NCBI GenBank assembly: GCA_951640165.1
Contig: OX621253.1
Span: 10,000,001 to 10,064,000 of the forward strand
From: Pseudoips prasinana
Lineage: Eukaryota > Arthropoda > Insecta > Lepidoptera > Nolidae
Reading direction: 5' to 3'
Length of the DNA stretch: 64,000 bases
Shown piece after piece: positions 1 to 11,330 of this stretch. A program made the position numbers and the translations under genes. Under the pieces are notes generated by a model. The model ran no database searches. It was not told the origin of the DNA and worked only from the letters and a program-made list of their open reading frames with translations. How positions within the stretch are numbered: the first letter of the stretch is position 1; each line of letters begins with the position of its first letter.

Positions 1-133
1 ACGCCAGCACATCAAGCTACCCCAATCTGTCAAAATGCCCCAATAGAAAGTGAACCTTATGCTTATGTGATAAAGTTGAAATCTATAAAAGAAATTTGAT
101 AGATTGGTGTAGCTGGATGTGCTGGCGTCTGTA
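1..133. mobile_element. Palindromic MITE, family A (copy 1, cut by window edge)
   Basis: Inverted ends ACGCCAGCACATC and GATGTGCTGGCGTCTGTA enclose inner inverted arms around CCCCAATCTGTCAAA. The whole 130-bp element can fold into one imperfect hairpin. The outer TACAG lies beyond the window. It is non-coding. TA at both ends of intact copies suggests Tc1/mariner-type mobilisation, which is an inference. Confidence 0.85.
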
Positions 134-1542
134 CCTACTTTCATTAAATTTGCGCTTGCCGCTGGAAGTACGGTGCGTCGATGGGATTTTCGTTTGGAAG
201 TCAACAGATTAGTTAGGATTAGCTAGAATCTTACGCTCATAGATTATTACATAAATCTTAATTAATTGTTCAATCTTTCTAAGGCTTTAAAGTTACATCT
301 TATTTCAATAGCTAACAGGACACGTGGGAATCGCGCGTCTCACACAAGGCTTTCACCGGACATGGCCCGACATACAACTCGCCTTATTTCAATTTGCAGA
401 GGAAACGAGATATCTACAGCCAGACACGCGGGTCACCTGTCTCTTATTGGAAGCATTTCAATTATTATATAAACGTTGTTATGAAAACACTATCTGCTTT
501 CACACAGTACCTTTGATGTTATGGCAACCATTTAAAATCATGTTATGTTATAATTAGTTCTCCATTTTATGCCTCGAGTTTTGTACTTTTTTGGGCCATA
601 ATATCCGTAGTTAAACGAAGCATATAAAATTTCGCTTGATTACGTTTTATTCGCTTATTATCAATATTATTATATATTATTTGCAATATAATAATCATTT
701 TAAAGTTTCAAAAATGCCGCATCAAAGAAAACCGACCCGTTATCAACTCGCATTCGAGTTATTCCGGATGCGATCGGCATGCGGCATCCTTATGGCTTTT
801 AAGATATCCCCGAGAAATCTTATAACACTTGGAACTATTAGCTTGCAAGTAAAGCAGGGATTTTACTTACAAGCTCGATCAAATCCCTAATCATTTGAAT
901 GCAGTTCATGAATTTGAACCCGTCTAATGAATTAAGACGGGCTTTGAATAACTGAAAACCCCACAAAGGAAGTGGCACTGATAACTCCAACAGATAATTT
1001 AGGTAAGTACTCGTCTGGAGGAGTGTTATACCGTCACCAGGGCGGCCACAAGTTGCTGTTATCTTTTTCGGAGCTGATCTGATGGACGTAGTGAGTGACC
1101 ACAACTCAAAAAACCTAACTCGTGCCATAAAAGTGTAGCTGGCCTGTTTTTCTTTACTAAATAATTCTCCCGGTATACTCTTACAGCACGCACGGTGCGT
1201 AGATGTTGTCCATTATTGTCCTACAGGGAAGGGCCTTCTCTTACAATGAAAGGGCTTAGGCCCTAATCCGCCACGCTGGCTTAATACGGGTTGCAGATTT
1301 CACATGTGATCAAGATTTTGGAGAACTCGGAGGCATGTATGCTTCGTCACTATGTTTTCCGTCTCCATTTTAAGTACGAGATAATTAATAAAGCATTACT
1401 TCATACTGTACTTCGATTATTCTTTGCTCGAAACTACAGGGCCGTGTGGATTTTCACGCCGTGTCTTGCCTCCTGCCGTTCGGCCGTACTAATTAACGTA
1501 ACGTAAATAAATTTTCATCATCATCACGTCAGCTGAAATATG
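134..1542. other. Unassigned AT-rich DNA
   Basis: No open frame here resembles a known protein. A short inverted pair (ATGCCGCATC near 714 and GATCGGCATGCGGCAT near 770) is the only structure seen. Confidence 0.5.
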
Positions 1543-1669
1543 TACAGACGCCAGCACATCCAGCTACCCCAATCTGTCACATTTATTTTATAGATTTTCA
1601 ACTTTATCACTTCACTTTCAATTGGGAAAATTTGACAGATTGGGGTAGCTTGAAGTGCTGGCGACTGTA
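1543..1669. mobile_element. MITE family A (copy 2)
   Basis: It runs from TACAGACGCCAGCACATC to GTGCTGGCGACTGTA. The interior is inverted relative to copy 1, as expected for an imperfect palindrome present in either orientation. Confidence 0.85.
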
Positions 1670-1674
1670 GATCC

Positions 1675-1775
1675 ACTGTTGCACATAGGCCTCATCCAAA
1701 GATCTCCTTAATTACAAATCTTGGGCTACCCGCATTCAGCGGCTTTCAGTGACCCTCACAAGATCATCGGTCCCA
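1675..1775 (-). mobile_element. RTE-type LINE tail fragment
   Basis: The reverse strand matches the tail seen at 20215-20435: the equivalents of GATGATCTTGTGAGGGTC, GCCGCTGAATGCGGGTAG and GATGAGGCCTATGTGCAAC. These correspond to the decayed C-terminal coding end of an RTE-clade LINE. Confidence 0.6.
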
Positions 1776-3029
1776 TTCTTCTATGTCGACTTCGGACTGT
1801 GGTTTGCCTGGGGATTTTGACATTTCTGATTCGATCTATCAAGAAACAATTTGTTGGGTGACCTGGCTTGGCCTTCTTATGAGACCTGTATTTCAACACA
1901 GAATAATCTACGGGAAAGGGTGGAAGCGGTTAGTGGCATTTGAGCTTAATTATCAAGTTTGTGCAAGCTGAACTGTCCGTGGTGAGTCACCAGCGATTCG
2001 TGGAAGATTTCATTCTAAGTAAGAGCTAAGTCAGTAAGTTATAAAGTTATAAAATAAATAAAACCAGGCCGATAGTTAAAGTAATTTTCTTGCGATGTAG
2101 GGATGCGAAGTTACGCATTAATATCGAATGCAATCCTCGATATCAGTTTACGTAATAGGCAATACGGAAGGCAATTTACTTAAACTTGCCAGTTATGAAA
2201 CGCTAATTGAACTTACACGCTAGTGCGTCGAAATGTTGCTACTGCGCATCTCCTGTGCTAGCAGCTGCATTTTAAATAGTAATGCTGTTTTAAAAAAATA
2301 AATAACATTAAAGAAGAATTTGGTTGCATGCGTTATATTTATATTGGACAAATTATTATAACTAGAGATCGCACTTGTTCTAAATTCGACCATTAAGGTT
2401 GTATTGTCAAAGATGTTAATTCATTGAGATTGTGGTGCTTATAACATTCCGGCTTGATTAAACTGACAAGCGAAAATAACACTAATTGTCAGTTTAATCA
2501 AAAATATCAAATGTAAATTTTATATTTTTCTTGTCACGAATTTCCACATAGTAACGCCATAACTTATTTTAAAAAATCTATGGTAAATAAATGAGGCCTT
2601 AGACACCCAAAACCTATCCAAAGCACACTACTGTTAGCGCTATAACAAGCAAACACTCTCTAAGTAAACCAAAATAATTATATGGTGGCGCTGCAAGTTT
2701 CTACTGTGACAACGGCGTGCCCTCAAACAGTTCGAACTTTCTTCTCGTGTGTACAAAATAATGTCAATATATACTTCTAAGGCCTCCCGAATAAATAAAA
2801 AAATGCTAGTCTACAACGAGGACATTATTCAGGAGTTTCATTATATAATTTTAACATGTACTGTACATGAGAGGCCAGTACAGCCGTCGGAGGTAAGGAT
2901 GAGAGCCTTTTAATTCATCATATAGCCTAGCATTCTCATTCAGACTTTCCCTATCCTGTGTTGCTTAAAGATAATTCGCAGAAGTCCAAATAAGCTTATT
3001 TGGAACATTCATCCATCACATTATTTGAC
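1776..3029. other. Unassigned AT-rich DNA
   Basis: Non-coding by eye. The short frame at 1783-1971 has no recognisable motif, and no repeat match was seen elsewhere in the window. Confidence 0.5.
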
Positions 3030-3199
3030 GGTATCCACCCTAAGCGATATTTATAATACATATTTGGTTTGCCTACGACATGGAGCAGCTTCTTGGAAAA
3101 ATTGTTTTAACGGGGTATCCACCCTAAGCGATATTCAATAATACATATTTGGTTTGCCTACGACATGGACCAGCTTCTTGGAAAAATTGTTTTAACGGG
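3030..3199 (+). repeat. 84-bp direct tandem duplication
   Basis: Copy 1 starts at 3030 and copy 2 at 3114, both with GGTATCCACCCTAAGCGATA. They differ by only a few changes (TTTATAATAC/TTCAATAATAC, GGAGCAGC/GGACCAGC). The unit is non-coding and the duplication is recent. Confidence 0.95.
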
Positions 3200-3814
3200 T
3201 TTTTCGAATCAATATACAAGTTGTAATATAAATAGAGGACGTGACTTAAGGGGGGCTATGTATCCATGAAGCCATTTTATGAAATGCGAAAAATATTTCT
3301 TTTGCTCCAGATACAAAATGCATATGCTGATCATATAACTTCTATGTGGCGTTCATTTTCTTTTTGAGAATTTGGCATGTTATTGTGCTGCACGTTGTTC
3401 AATTTCATAAGCAAATTAAGCTGCTAAGTTACATCCACTAATTAAGTTACAACTTAAATATAAGATGCTCATAGTTTCCGGACCAGATCCACTAGTTCAC
3501 CTTTTCGCAAAGTATAGTAGCGTGAAAGAATGCGTGCAAAATACGCTTGTAATGGAAGGAATTAAAACATTTATCAGCATTTCTTGCCTTTCTTGCAGTC
3601 ATAAGGGATTAGATTAGATACGCCGGAACCAGCAAAGTTGATTTACTCATTCATTGTGAAGGTAGTATATAAACTGGATTGGTATAAAATGCTGGAGCAA
3701 AAAAAAAAAAGATGTATTCCCCCTTTTGAGATTAGATTTATGCTTATCATTGCGAAAAATGCAATAAAATTTAATTTAAAGGCATGTTTATGTCAGTTGT
3801 AGCCAATTGCACTC
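3200..3814. other. Unassigned AT-rich DNA
   Basis: No coding or repeat signal seen apart from a short poly-A run near 3700. Confidence 0.5.
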
Positions 3815-4000
3815 ACCGATCCTTAAATAATCGGCGAGATAAAGCATCTAGAAAGACGATCAGGCTTTAGATTGGTGGTTCAGATGGCTCGGTAATATCT
3901 CGGTCTCGGTTATATTAGACAACAGTCGTTAAGCCATGTCAGAAGCTGCTGGGCGGATTGAATAACTCTGACTCACTCATTGTCACATAAGATAAGATAT
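3815..4000 (+). mobile_element. 5S-rRNA-derived SINE (diverged copy)
   Basis: The head reads CACCGATCCTTAAATAATCG then GGCGAGATAAAGCATCTAG, matching the 5S-like head at 43147. The body shares GACAACAGTCGTTAAGCCAT, and the tail ends in ATAAGATAAGATA. The similarity of the head to 5S rRNA internal promoter sequence is clearer in the 43147 copy. Confidence 0.65.
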
Positions 4001-4127
4001 TTTTTTCACAAATATGGGTACAGTACATGATGTTAAATACAATTATGTTAGTTCAGCCACATTTAACGCTCAGGTATGCGAAAGGTACAAGACCAGTACA
4101 GTAACAGAAACAGACATATATATTGAC

Positions 4128-4385
4128 GGCCCTGTTGGCGTGGTTGGCAAATGCTTGCTTTACACGCCGGAGGTCGTGGGTTCGAATCCCACCCAGGACA
4201 GATATTTGTGTGCATGAACACGTCTGTTGGTCCTGAGTCTGGGTGTAATTATATATATATGTATGTATTTACAAAAAGAAAAGTAGTATATCAGTTATCG
4301 GGTTTCCATAGTACAAGCTCTGCTTAGTTTGGGATCAGATGACCATGTGTGAATAATGTCCCAGGATATAATTATGTCAATTATA
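4128..4385 (+). mobile_element. tRNA-derived SINE, family B
   Basis: The tRNA-like head holds an A-box-like GTGGTTGGCAAATGC and a B box GGTTCGAATCC. The body (GACAGATATTTGTGTGCATG) and 3' part (GCTTAGTTTGGGATCAGATG, TGTCCCAGGATAT) are shared with at least six other copies in the window. It has no tRNA acceptor stem, so it is not a functional tRNA gene. Confidence 0.85.
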
Positions 4386-5109
4386 CCACCTTCCGAGTAG
4401 TCGGTATCAACAGAAGTTTCTAGCATAGCTAACTAACTTATCTCTCCCTAAATACTTTCTCCAAAATCAATTGTTTTCACCGAACGTCACCAAGGGCGAC
4501 GGCGCACGATTCGAAAGTCGCAATTTTCCTCACAGTTTCACACCAATTTACGGTTTACGACAAATCTTACGACCCATGCCCGTTGGCCAGTAGTTAGAAC
4601 CGAGATCTCTTACTGGTACTGGCAGTAAAACCTGAGAATAGTGCACCTGACCGAATTGCAACGACAAACTATTCATGCGCAAGAGTGTGTGCGCAAACAC
4701 AGATCCATTTTCTAGTCCTTTACGCTCATAATTTGGTGGGACGGCTAGCCAACAAAACAGTGAAACTATTTAGGCTGTTTCACTGGACAAAAGGGGCTGA
4801 AGATTTGAGCTGCTTAGCAAAAAGCCTACAAATTAAGTAACCTACCCCAGAGGGCATCCCCTTTGGGGTTCGAACCCACAGGGTTAAAGACGTAGAGATG
4901 CATGAGGGATTTTAAGGGACGTTTGGTATGTAGGTAAAACAGATGGTCTATGTTAATAGGCGAAGACGTAGGCCGCTCGCGTGAATGGGATACTATAGAT
5001 CGTAACCTCGGCCGGCTAGTGCGATATATCGTATCGTGTGCAGTGTCACGAGAGTTTCTAATAACCTTGTTCTAGGCAAGTCGTAATCTCATCGTACACA
5101 TCATCTTGA
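4386..5109. other. Unassigned, with SINE-D-like scrap
   Basis: 4635-4765 contains ATAGTGCACCTGA and GAGTGTGTGCGCAAACACAG, resembling the family D element at 50365. The remainder shows nothing recognisable. Confidence 0.4.
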
Positions 5110-5330
5110 GACGTTCCTGATATGCCGTTGGTTACGGGAGAGGTCATCTCAAGAGAAGACCCACCAGAGAATAGGCAGCAATGTCTCTCTGTGAACTATG
5201 AACATCCTACTGCGATCACAAACCCGTCTGCCAAGCATGGAGAATATGCCTTACCCCCCCATTGGAGGTTCTTGTCCAGCGGTGGACGTCATTCGACTAA
5301 TATGATGATATGTTCCATAACCCAGATATT
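5110..5330 (+). mobile_element. RTE-type LINE 3' end fragment
   Basis: It shares TACTGCGATCACAAACCCGTCTG-like sequence with 8186-8425 and 30505-30590, and ends with the LINE-tail signature CTTGTCCAGCGGTGGACGTC followed by ATGATGATA. Confidence 0.55.
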
Positions 5331-6719
5331 ACGGACACCATGGGCTCTATATATCATACTCTAAGCTACTGACCCTTATAATGTACTCTACTTAGTCCAA
5401 AGTGGGTTAATACTATCTACAACTCGAAAAAGGTTCTAAAAGCAAAACCACATACAAAATGTTTAAACAAGCTTATTTATAAAGTATAACACTCCAAGTT
5501 TATTTATATAACTAACATACTATCGAAAGTAAGTTTACAATATTTGTCTAAACATTTTTCTATTTAAAATAAACATATAGTTCACTTTCTCATAACCTAT
5601 ATGCACGTTAGGCCATAAATGCTGTATAGTAAAATCAAGAACAGAAGTCAATCTTATAACAAGGCTATTGTCGAATCCAATTTCGAACGTTCGGATTCGG
5701 TTTGGATCGTTAAATAACATAACAGAAGTCAAAAATTTAAACATTCTCTATTCGAACCTTCGGAGTATTTCTACATAGGGACATAAATAATACCGTATTA
5801 CTACAAAAATTGTTACATAAATACAATATGTATATGGTGCTCTTAGAGTAAAATAAATCCAGTGGTTTATCCTATTACAGGGTCTATTTCAGATTCGGTC
5901 GTCGGCGTTTAATATTATAACGTTTAATATTTCAAGCACTTTGGATAGTAAATGATTATAAGTTCTAGGGGCCATGCACGTTGTAGTTATTATGAAATGG
6001 AGTTTTGTTTGATGGAAAACGTATTTCCTTGTTATGTATCCGACTATTTAATTATTCAAACATATTTATGTTATTTCGAGTAAATAACTTCTTCTAGGAT
6101 ATAGATTTATACGTAACTGACGTTACCTATGTATCCGCGAATTTATAAATGTAAAAATATTTTTACTTCTATTCTTCATTCATCACCTCATATTTCATCA
6201 TTCAGTCACGATAATGTAGTTGTAATATGTAAACTTATTGGAACTGTTAGCTTTATAACCTACTGTAAATTGCATACTGTGGTCATACTGACCTCTCCAA
6301 TATCGTACAACAATTTAATCTGTCTTCTGTAGTAACGGTGAATGCATTACAGTATAAATTTATGGTGGTAAGATAATGGTAATGCTGTCATGCACTGTTC
6401 AGCTGAGAATATTAATTTAGTCGTGAAATACCGTGTTACTTTGCCAGTACTTAAGTGGCCAACCAACATTACTTATGAAGTTCAAAATTGAAACCTATTA
6501 CATAGCAATACGACTTGGTGTTCTTATTCAAATACAAATGTCTAGATAATCGTCTTGATAGTTCGATATCCTAGTTGTTATGCAGTAAAACGGTTACAGA
6601 AATGTAAGGTTGAGATTAGTTGAAAATAATTTTAGTTATATTATAAAGTATAGGCCGTACTTAATCCTTTAATCCTATCGCCAGAGTCACTAAACGTAAA
6701 CGTGCACTGATTAGGGATC
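5331..6719. other. Unassigned AT-rich DNA
   Basis: Short frames on both strands lack motifs. No repeat match was recognised. Confidence 0.5.
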
Positions 6720-7106
6720 ATGAGGAGCTCTTCACGGACGATGCTCGAACGTCTCTTCAGACATAAGAGCGCTCAGCCATCGAAACTAAATGGTTTGCCA
6801 AAGGTTCATAAAGAAAATGTACCACTGCGCCCGATTGTAAGTCAGATCAATTCCCCCACTTATGATCTAGCGAAACACATCACTCAGGTACTGCAGCCAT
6901 TAGTTGGTAAAACTGAATCGTTCGTGAAAGACTCTCGTAATTTTGTTGACATCATCAAGAGCATGAGAGTGGAACTTGACGAGGTGATGGTGTGTTTTGA
7001 CGTTCAGTCACTTTTTACCAACGTTCCCATCAAAGACTGCCTTGAGGTCATGGACAGGAAACTGGCAGCTAATAACATACCAAGTGAGTACATAGTTCTA
7101 CTGTAG
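6720..7106 (+). pseudogene. Penelope-like element reverse transcriptase fragment
   Basis: A 128-codon frame holds the N-terminal part of a Penelope-clade reverse transcriptase. Residues around 24-40 read [19 protein letters not shown], the clade's hallmark LYGLPKIHK...PLRPI block. Residues about 93-102 read [13 protein letters not shown], the first catalytic-aspartate (motif A) region. The frame stops before the YADD-type motif, and no GIY-YIG endonuclease is visible downstream. The first 20 or so codons do not resemble the family, so an upstream frameshift or truncation is likely. In the intact family the protein copies element RNA into DNA at a nicked target. This copy cannot do so. Neighbouring DNA is non-coding. 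Confidence 0.85.
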
Positions 7107-7125
7107 AACTGCCTAGAATGTAGAT

Positions 7126-7174
7126 TAATACTTATATTTAGTATGAAAATTCCTACTTTTCATACTATATAAGT
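7126..7174. repeat. Fold-back hairpin
   Basis: ACTTATATTTAGTATGAAAA is followed by a short loop and TTTTCATACTATATAAGT, giving an imperfect hairpin just 3' of the Penelope fragment. Confidence 0.7.
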
Positions 7175-7604
7175 AAGTTATTATCTATACGCTACCCTTG
7201 AATCTTATATAGGTAGTTAGTAAATCTGAACATAAGTAGTTCCAAGTTGATTACAGACTTAGATATAACTGTAGTGTATCAAATGCTCATTACTGAAGGT
7301 TAATTCGGTGGAGTGGCTTACTTGATTCTTGACCCCTCTGTACGTGATTTACGAAGCTATCATATTACGGAATATTAGTGGAATAAACTGGCGTTGTATT
7401 AAAAAAGTTTAGACTGCACTTTCGAAAAATGTTAGTGAAAACTTGTTCTGAATATTAATCTCACAAAGAAGACCGAAACACATTTTTAGATTAAGCATAC
7501 AATTATTTTACAGCAGATATGGCGGCGCGCTAAAGACTGGACCTTAAATGCATAAAATTGGCAGGTTTTCGATCCATCATATATCTTTAAGTTTAAGTTA
7601 AGAA

Positions 7605-7659
7605 CTTGATGCTTGGGCATAATATGCCCAAGCATCAAGATACATATTATGTATCTTGA
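7605..7659. repeat. Two overlapping perfect palindromes
   Basis: 7605-7639 has 17-bp arms (CTTGATGCTTGGGCATA and its complement) around one base. 7635-7659 has 11-bp arms (TCAAGATACAT) around ATT. The two share CAAG. Confidence 0.95.
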
Positions 7660-7671
7660 CTATAATGATCT

Positions 7672-7718
7672 AAAAATAAAATAAATAAATAAATAAAAAT
7701 AAATAAATAAATAAAAAC
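7672..7718. repeat. AAAT-type microsatellite
   Basis: Runs of AAATAAAT with single-A variants lie directly after the palindromes at 7605-7659. Confidence 0.9.
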
Positions 7719-8185
7719 TAAACACAGTACCTGTCAAATCCTAATAAAAAAATATTTTAACGTCGGCTTTAATTATTTTCTGTTCGCATCCCGCCACGGA
7801 TTTTATAAACGTTCTTTGAAATATGATGTCTTAGTCGTGGACATCATTACTATAATACATACTGTGTTTTTTTTAGTCTGTTGTTAGTTAGTACTGTTGT
7901 TTTAGTATCAAGTAAGCTACTTCTGCCGTATCCATAATTTAATTCATAAATGTGTATTTATGGCTTAAAATATGAATACGGCACGAATGCATATAGAAAA
8001 AAATCAGTTTCCTCACTATCTTTTCCTTCACCGTTTCAAGCACATGAATTCGGAAAGTCAGTGAGCGCGCCTTGCTTTGAGCGCAAGACATAGACTCGAG
8101 AGTCCAATGATCTCACCATTGGCCTATCAAACCGGCTTATACTATAATATCTCGACTAAAAATACGAGATAATAATAGTGTGATA
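7719..8185. other. Unassigned, possible SINE scrap
   Basis: 8015-8140 (TTCCTCACTATCTTTTCC, CTCGAGAGTCCAATGATC) has the look of a decayed antisense tRNA-derived SINE, but this is not secure. Nothing else was seen. Confidence 0.3.
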
Positions 8186-8425
8186 GTGCTATGTGGTGAC
8201 GGCGGCGAAAATCAGAATATCATCACACCGTCTCATCCCGTTAGGCACCGTAAAGACGAACCGGACGGCAGCTTCCTTCTGAGTACTATGACCATCTTAC
8301 TGCGATCGGCAATCCGCCTGCCAAGCGTAGCTATTGTGGCATATCAACAAGATGATTCTTGGGGGAGGCTTTTGTCCAGCAGTGGACTCCTTTCAGCTGT
8401 AATGATGATGATGAGCGTTTTTTGC
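8186..8425 (+). mobile_element. RTE-type LINE 3' end
   Basis: TGGTGACGGCGGCG, CATCCCGTTAGGCACCGTAA and TACTGCGATCGGCAATCCGC are shared with 30166-30590. It ends with GGAGGCTTTTGTCCAGCAG and an ATGATGATGATG tail, as at 20215-20435. Confidence 0.65.
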
Positions 8426-8897
8426 AAGTTTAAATTTGCGTCTATGATATATTTTTTATTAACTTTTGGATTATATTGAAATACAATAGAAGTAGCTTAC
8501 TATGGACTAAATAATCACGCTCTGTTAACTGCCTGTAATGTCTGGGTTATGGTAGATAGAGCGAGGTGCAATGTGAGGATGGGTGGCAACTGGCACATCA
8601 TTGACCACATATTAGGTATGGTAGGTTAACCTGCTTTTTCCCGCAGCATGGACTTAATAAGTTTCATCGGCCGAGAGATGCTCACAATGCCCCTGATTCT
8701 ATGAAACCCCAACTAAACTAATAATAATTTAAACTAACCAATTTTGGTATTAATACATTTCTTTCTAACATATTCCTTATGAAAAGGACAGGGGCATTTT
8801 TAGTTTGGGCCGCGAAATACTATAGGAAATTAAGCGACACGACAGCCAATTATGTGCCCGTTTTAGTAGTTTGACGGATTTATGTATCCCTGTAACT
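8426..8897. other. Unassigned AT-rich DNA
   Basis: Nothing recognisable. Confidence 0.5.
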
Positions 8898-9025
8898 TGT
8901 ACACACGGCTACACATCAACCTATACATTTCCATTATAAGCTGACCTCTCATTGTATGGAAATCCTATATAACGCGAGATCAGCTTATACTGGAAATGTG
9001 TAGCTTGATATGTAGCAGTGTGTAC
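8898..9025. mobile_element. Palindromic MITE, family C (copy 1)
   Basis: Ends ACACGGCTACACATCA and TGATATGTAGCAGTGTGT are inverted, with inner inverted arms ATAAGCTGACCTC and GAGATCAGCTTAT. The second copy is at 59071-59193. GTAC at both borders may be the target duplication. Confidence 0.85.
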
Positions 9026-9054
9026 CTGTACCTGTCTTACGACCTATATTAATA

Positions 9055-9125
9055 TCGTGGTGTAAAAAAATCATAACGTTTTGTATTCACATGGACTTAA
9101 AAAAAGGGCTTGTAAATACTCAGAA
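9055..9125 (+). mobile_element. LINE tail fragment (family L)
   Basis: GTATTCACATGGACTTAAAA...TACTCAGAACAT corresponds to the TTTTTATTCACGTAGACTTT...AGTCAGAACATG block seen at 36515, 49020, 52490 and 55050. Confidence 0.6.
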
Positions 9126-9149
9126 CATATATAATAAATATTTTTAATA

Positions 9150-9331
9150 ATCTTACTAATATTATAAATATGGATCTACGGGTGTATGGATGGATGTTTG
9201 TTACTCTTTCACCCAAAAACTACGGATCGGGTTTTGATGAAACTTTGTAGTAATATAGCTTGTATATCCGAATAACAAATAGGCTATAATTTAAACCTTT
9301 AACGCGGGTGAAACCGCGGGGTACGGCTAGT
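9150..9331 (+). mobile_element. Helitron-like non-autonomous element
   Basis: It starts with TCTTACTAATATTATAAATA and ends AACCGCGGGGTACGGCTAG. The CGCGGGTGAAACCGCGG sequence near the end can form the short hairpin expected just before a CTAG terminus. Many related copies occur in the window. The link to the lepidopteran Lep1-type Helitrons is from memory. Confidence 0.75.
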
Positions 9332-9887
9332 TAACTATATATTAATTCTATATATAGACAAATAGATCATAGATCGTAACGAATATTTGATCATACGGAA
9401 TAATAATTTGATTTTTGTCAGTGATGGTTTAGTTAAATGGCTAATTTCATGTATTTATTAAAATGGTTATTTCAGGTTTTACATATTTATATGAAGTTTT
9501 AGATACATTTTACTACATCTTGTGTAAACGACAGAAACGTATTATCTCAGATATTCAAAAGAGAATAGAAAGTTAATACACAATTTATGCGAAACTTAAA
9601 TAAACAATGCAAAACATGTTCTGACTAACTTTCCCTAAGTAGTTGTTAATGACTTTATTTTATTATTACGCACATCATTATTTTACATACTATATAAAAA
9701 CTGGTCTAATAGATTACTTTGCGAACGGAAGTACAAGATTGATGAGATTACTATTACATCCAAAAGTTACTTTCATAGGGCGTTTTTTTAACCTCTTACA
9801 CTAAATGAGAGGTTTTATTATAAGTTCACAAGCTTATTTGTGTGTTACATCGTAGCTCTCAAGAGGGTACATATATATATATATATA

Positions 9888-10046
9888 TAATAATATCCTG
9901 GGACATTATTTACACACGGCCATCTGATTCCAAACTAAGAAGAGCTTGTACTATGGAAACCAGATAACTGATATAATACATATACTAACTACTTCTTTTG
10001 TAAATACATACTTATATGGATGATTACACACAGGCTCAGGATAAAC
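9888..10046 (-). mobile_element. SINE family B, split by the R1-like insertion (3' half)
   Basis: This is the reverse complement of the SINE body at 17240-17400 (ATATCCTGGGACATTATTT, GAAACCAGATAACTGATATA). It breaks off at GGCTCAGGATAAAC, which is one side of the retroelement's target duplication. The palindrome right arms repeat this half on the + strand at about 12521-12680 and 15014-15173. Confidence 0.85.
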
Positions 10047-11236
10047 TTGGACCTCTGCTATGGAGCCTCGCGTACGATGCGGTCCTGCGGATAAGCCTCC
10101 CTCCCGGAGTGAGCGTCGTCTGCTATGCGGACGACACGCTCGTCATAGCCCGGGAGGAAAGCTTCCAGCGGGCGGTACGGCTCGCCGAACTCGGAGTTGC
10201 GTGTGTCGTCGCGGCCGTTTTGAGACTGGGCCTTCGGGTAGCGCCTCACAAGACCGAGGCGCTATGGTTCCACGGCTTACGCCGTAGGGAGGAACCACCC
10301 AGTATGTCGATGCGTGTAGGTGACGCAGAGGTCAGGATGGGGCGGTACATGAAGTACCTGGGCCTCACCCTAGACAGCCGATGGGGCTTCGAGGAGCATT
10401 TCGGGCGTCTGGCCCCCCGAGTGGGCCGGGTAACCGGTGCGTTACACCGGCTTTTGCCGAACCTCGGCGGTCCCAGGGAAGATGTTCGCCGCCTCTACGG
10501 AGGTGTCGTGCGATCCATGGTCCTTTATGGGGCGCCCGTCTGGTCTGAACGCCTGACGGGCGCCTCCCGCTGCAGAGCTATTTTGAATAGCCTGCAGCGT
10601 GTGGTGGCCATACGGATCGCACGAGGATACCCGACGGTATCCTTTGAGGCGGCGACACTCCTGGCGCGCCTCCCGCCGTTTGATCTCCTGGCGGCAGTCG
10701 ACGCGACGGTTTACACCGAGATCCGCGTCCGCCGGGAGAGCGGGAGCCAGAGCAGACGCTCGTTGCCTATAGGCGGGATGCACACCGGCGCGTACTAACA
10801 CAGTGGCGCGCACGGCTTGAGTTGCGCCTGAACGCGCGCCAACGTGCCGTCGGTGCTATCCTGCCTCACCTCGAGGCCTGGGTGGGAAGGAAGGGCGGTT
10901 ACGTCACCTACAGACTGACTCAGATACTCACCGGACTCGGGTGTTTCGGTGAGTATCTGTGCCGGATCGGCCGAGAAGTGACGACACATTGTCACCATTG
11001 CGGAGCGACCTGGACTCTACCCAGCATACGCTGGAGGAGTGCCCGGCCTGGGAGGCCGAGAGACGAGTCCTGGTCGCTGAGATCGGACGGGATCTTTCGC
11101 CGCCAGCAGTCGTGTATGCGATGCTGGCTGGCGACTCCACCAAATGGGACGCCGTGGTCTCCTTCTGCGAAGCAGTCGTCCCGCGGGGCTGCTTGCACGT
11201 GGCGGCAGTAGAGGACCGCAACCCCGAGGGGAGTAG
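10047..11236 (+). pseudogene. R1-like reverse transcriptase, C-terminal part, frameshifted (copy 1)
   Basis: The open frame 10016-10798 begins with about 10 codons of SINE, then enters the enzyme at LGPLLWSLAYDAVL, inside the palm. Residues 37-40 are YADD, the metal-binding catalytic motif, so the endonuclease and N-terminal fingers are missing. The thumb-like region follows (YLGLTLDSRWGFEEHF at about residues 115-130). The frame breaks near 10770. Reading resumes one frame over (AYRRDAHRRVLTQWRARLEL, RLNARQRAVGAILPHLEAWVG) and breaks again near 11010. A third frame then gives the end of the C-terminal zinc-knuckle-like block (CHHCG ... HTLEECPAWEAERRVLV). With a 5' truncation and two frameshifts the protein is dead. 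The family normally nicks its target and copies its RNA there. Confidence 0.88.
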
Positions 11237-11330
11237 GGCTAACGGCTGCCGCCGCCGCCCCGACGCCTCCTCCGTCTACGAGAGGGGTCGGCTTGTTCGG
11301 CGGGGACGCCGAGGGGGATCGGGAACAACT
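11237..11330. repeat. 94-bp palindrome loop, orientation 1
   Basis: Non-palindromic spacer between GAGGGGAGTAG and CTACTCCCCTC. It starts GGCTAACGGCTGCC and ends GGGAACAACT. The loops at 13730-13823 and 16223-16316 are its exact reverse complement. Confidence 0.95.

Noticed and set aside
4128..4200. tRNA gene (good A- and B-box-like blocks)
   Set aside because: No acceptor-stem pairing. The sequence continues into a body shared by many dispersed copies, so it is a SINE head.
10016..10798. Intact reverse transcriptase gene
   Set aside because: Its start codon lies in SINE sequence, the enzyme begins mid-palm, and the frame is broken twice downstream.
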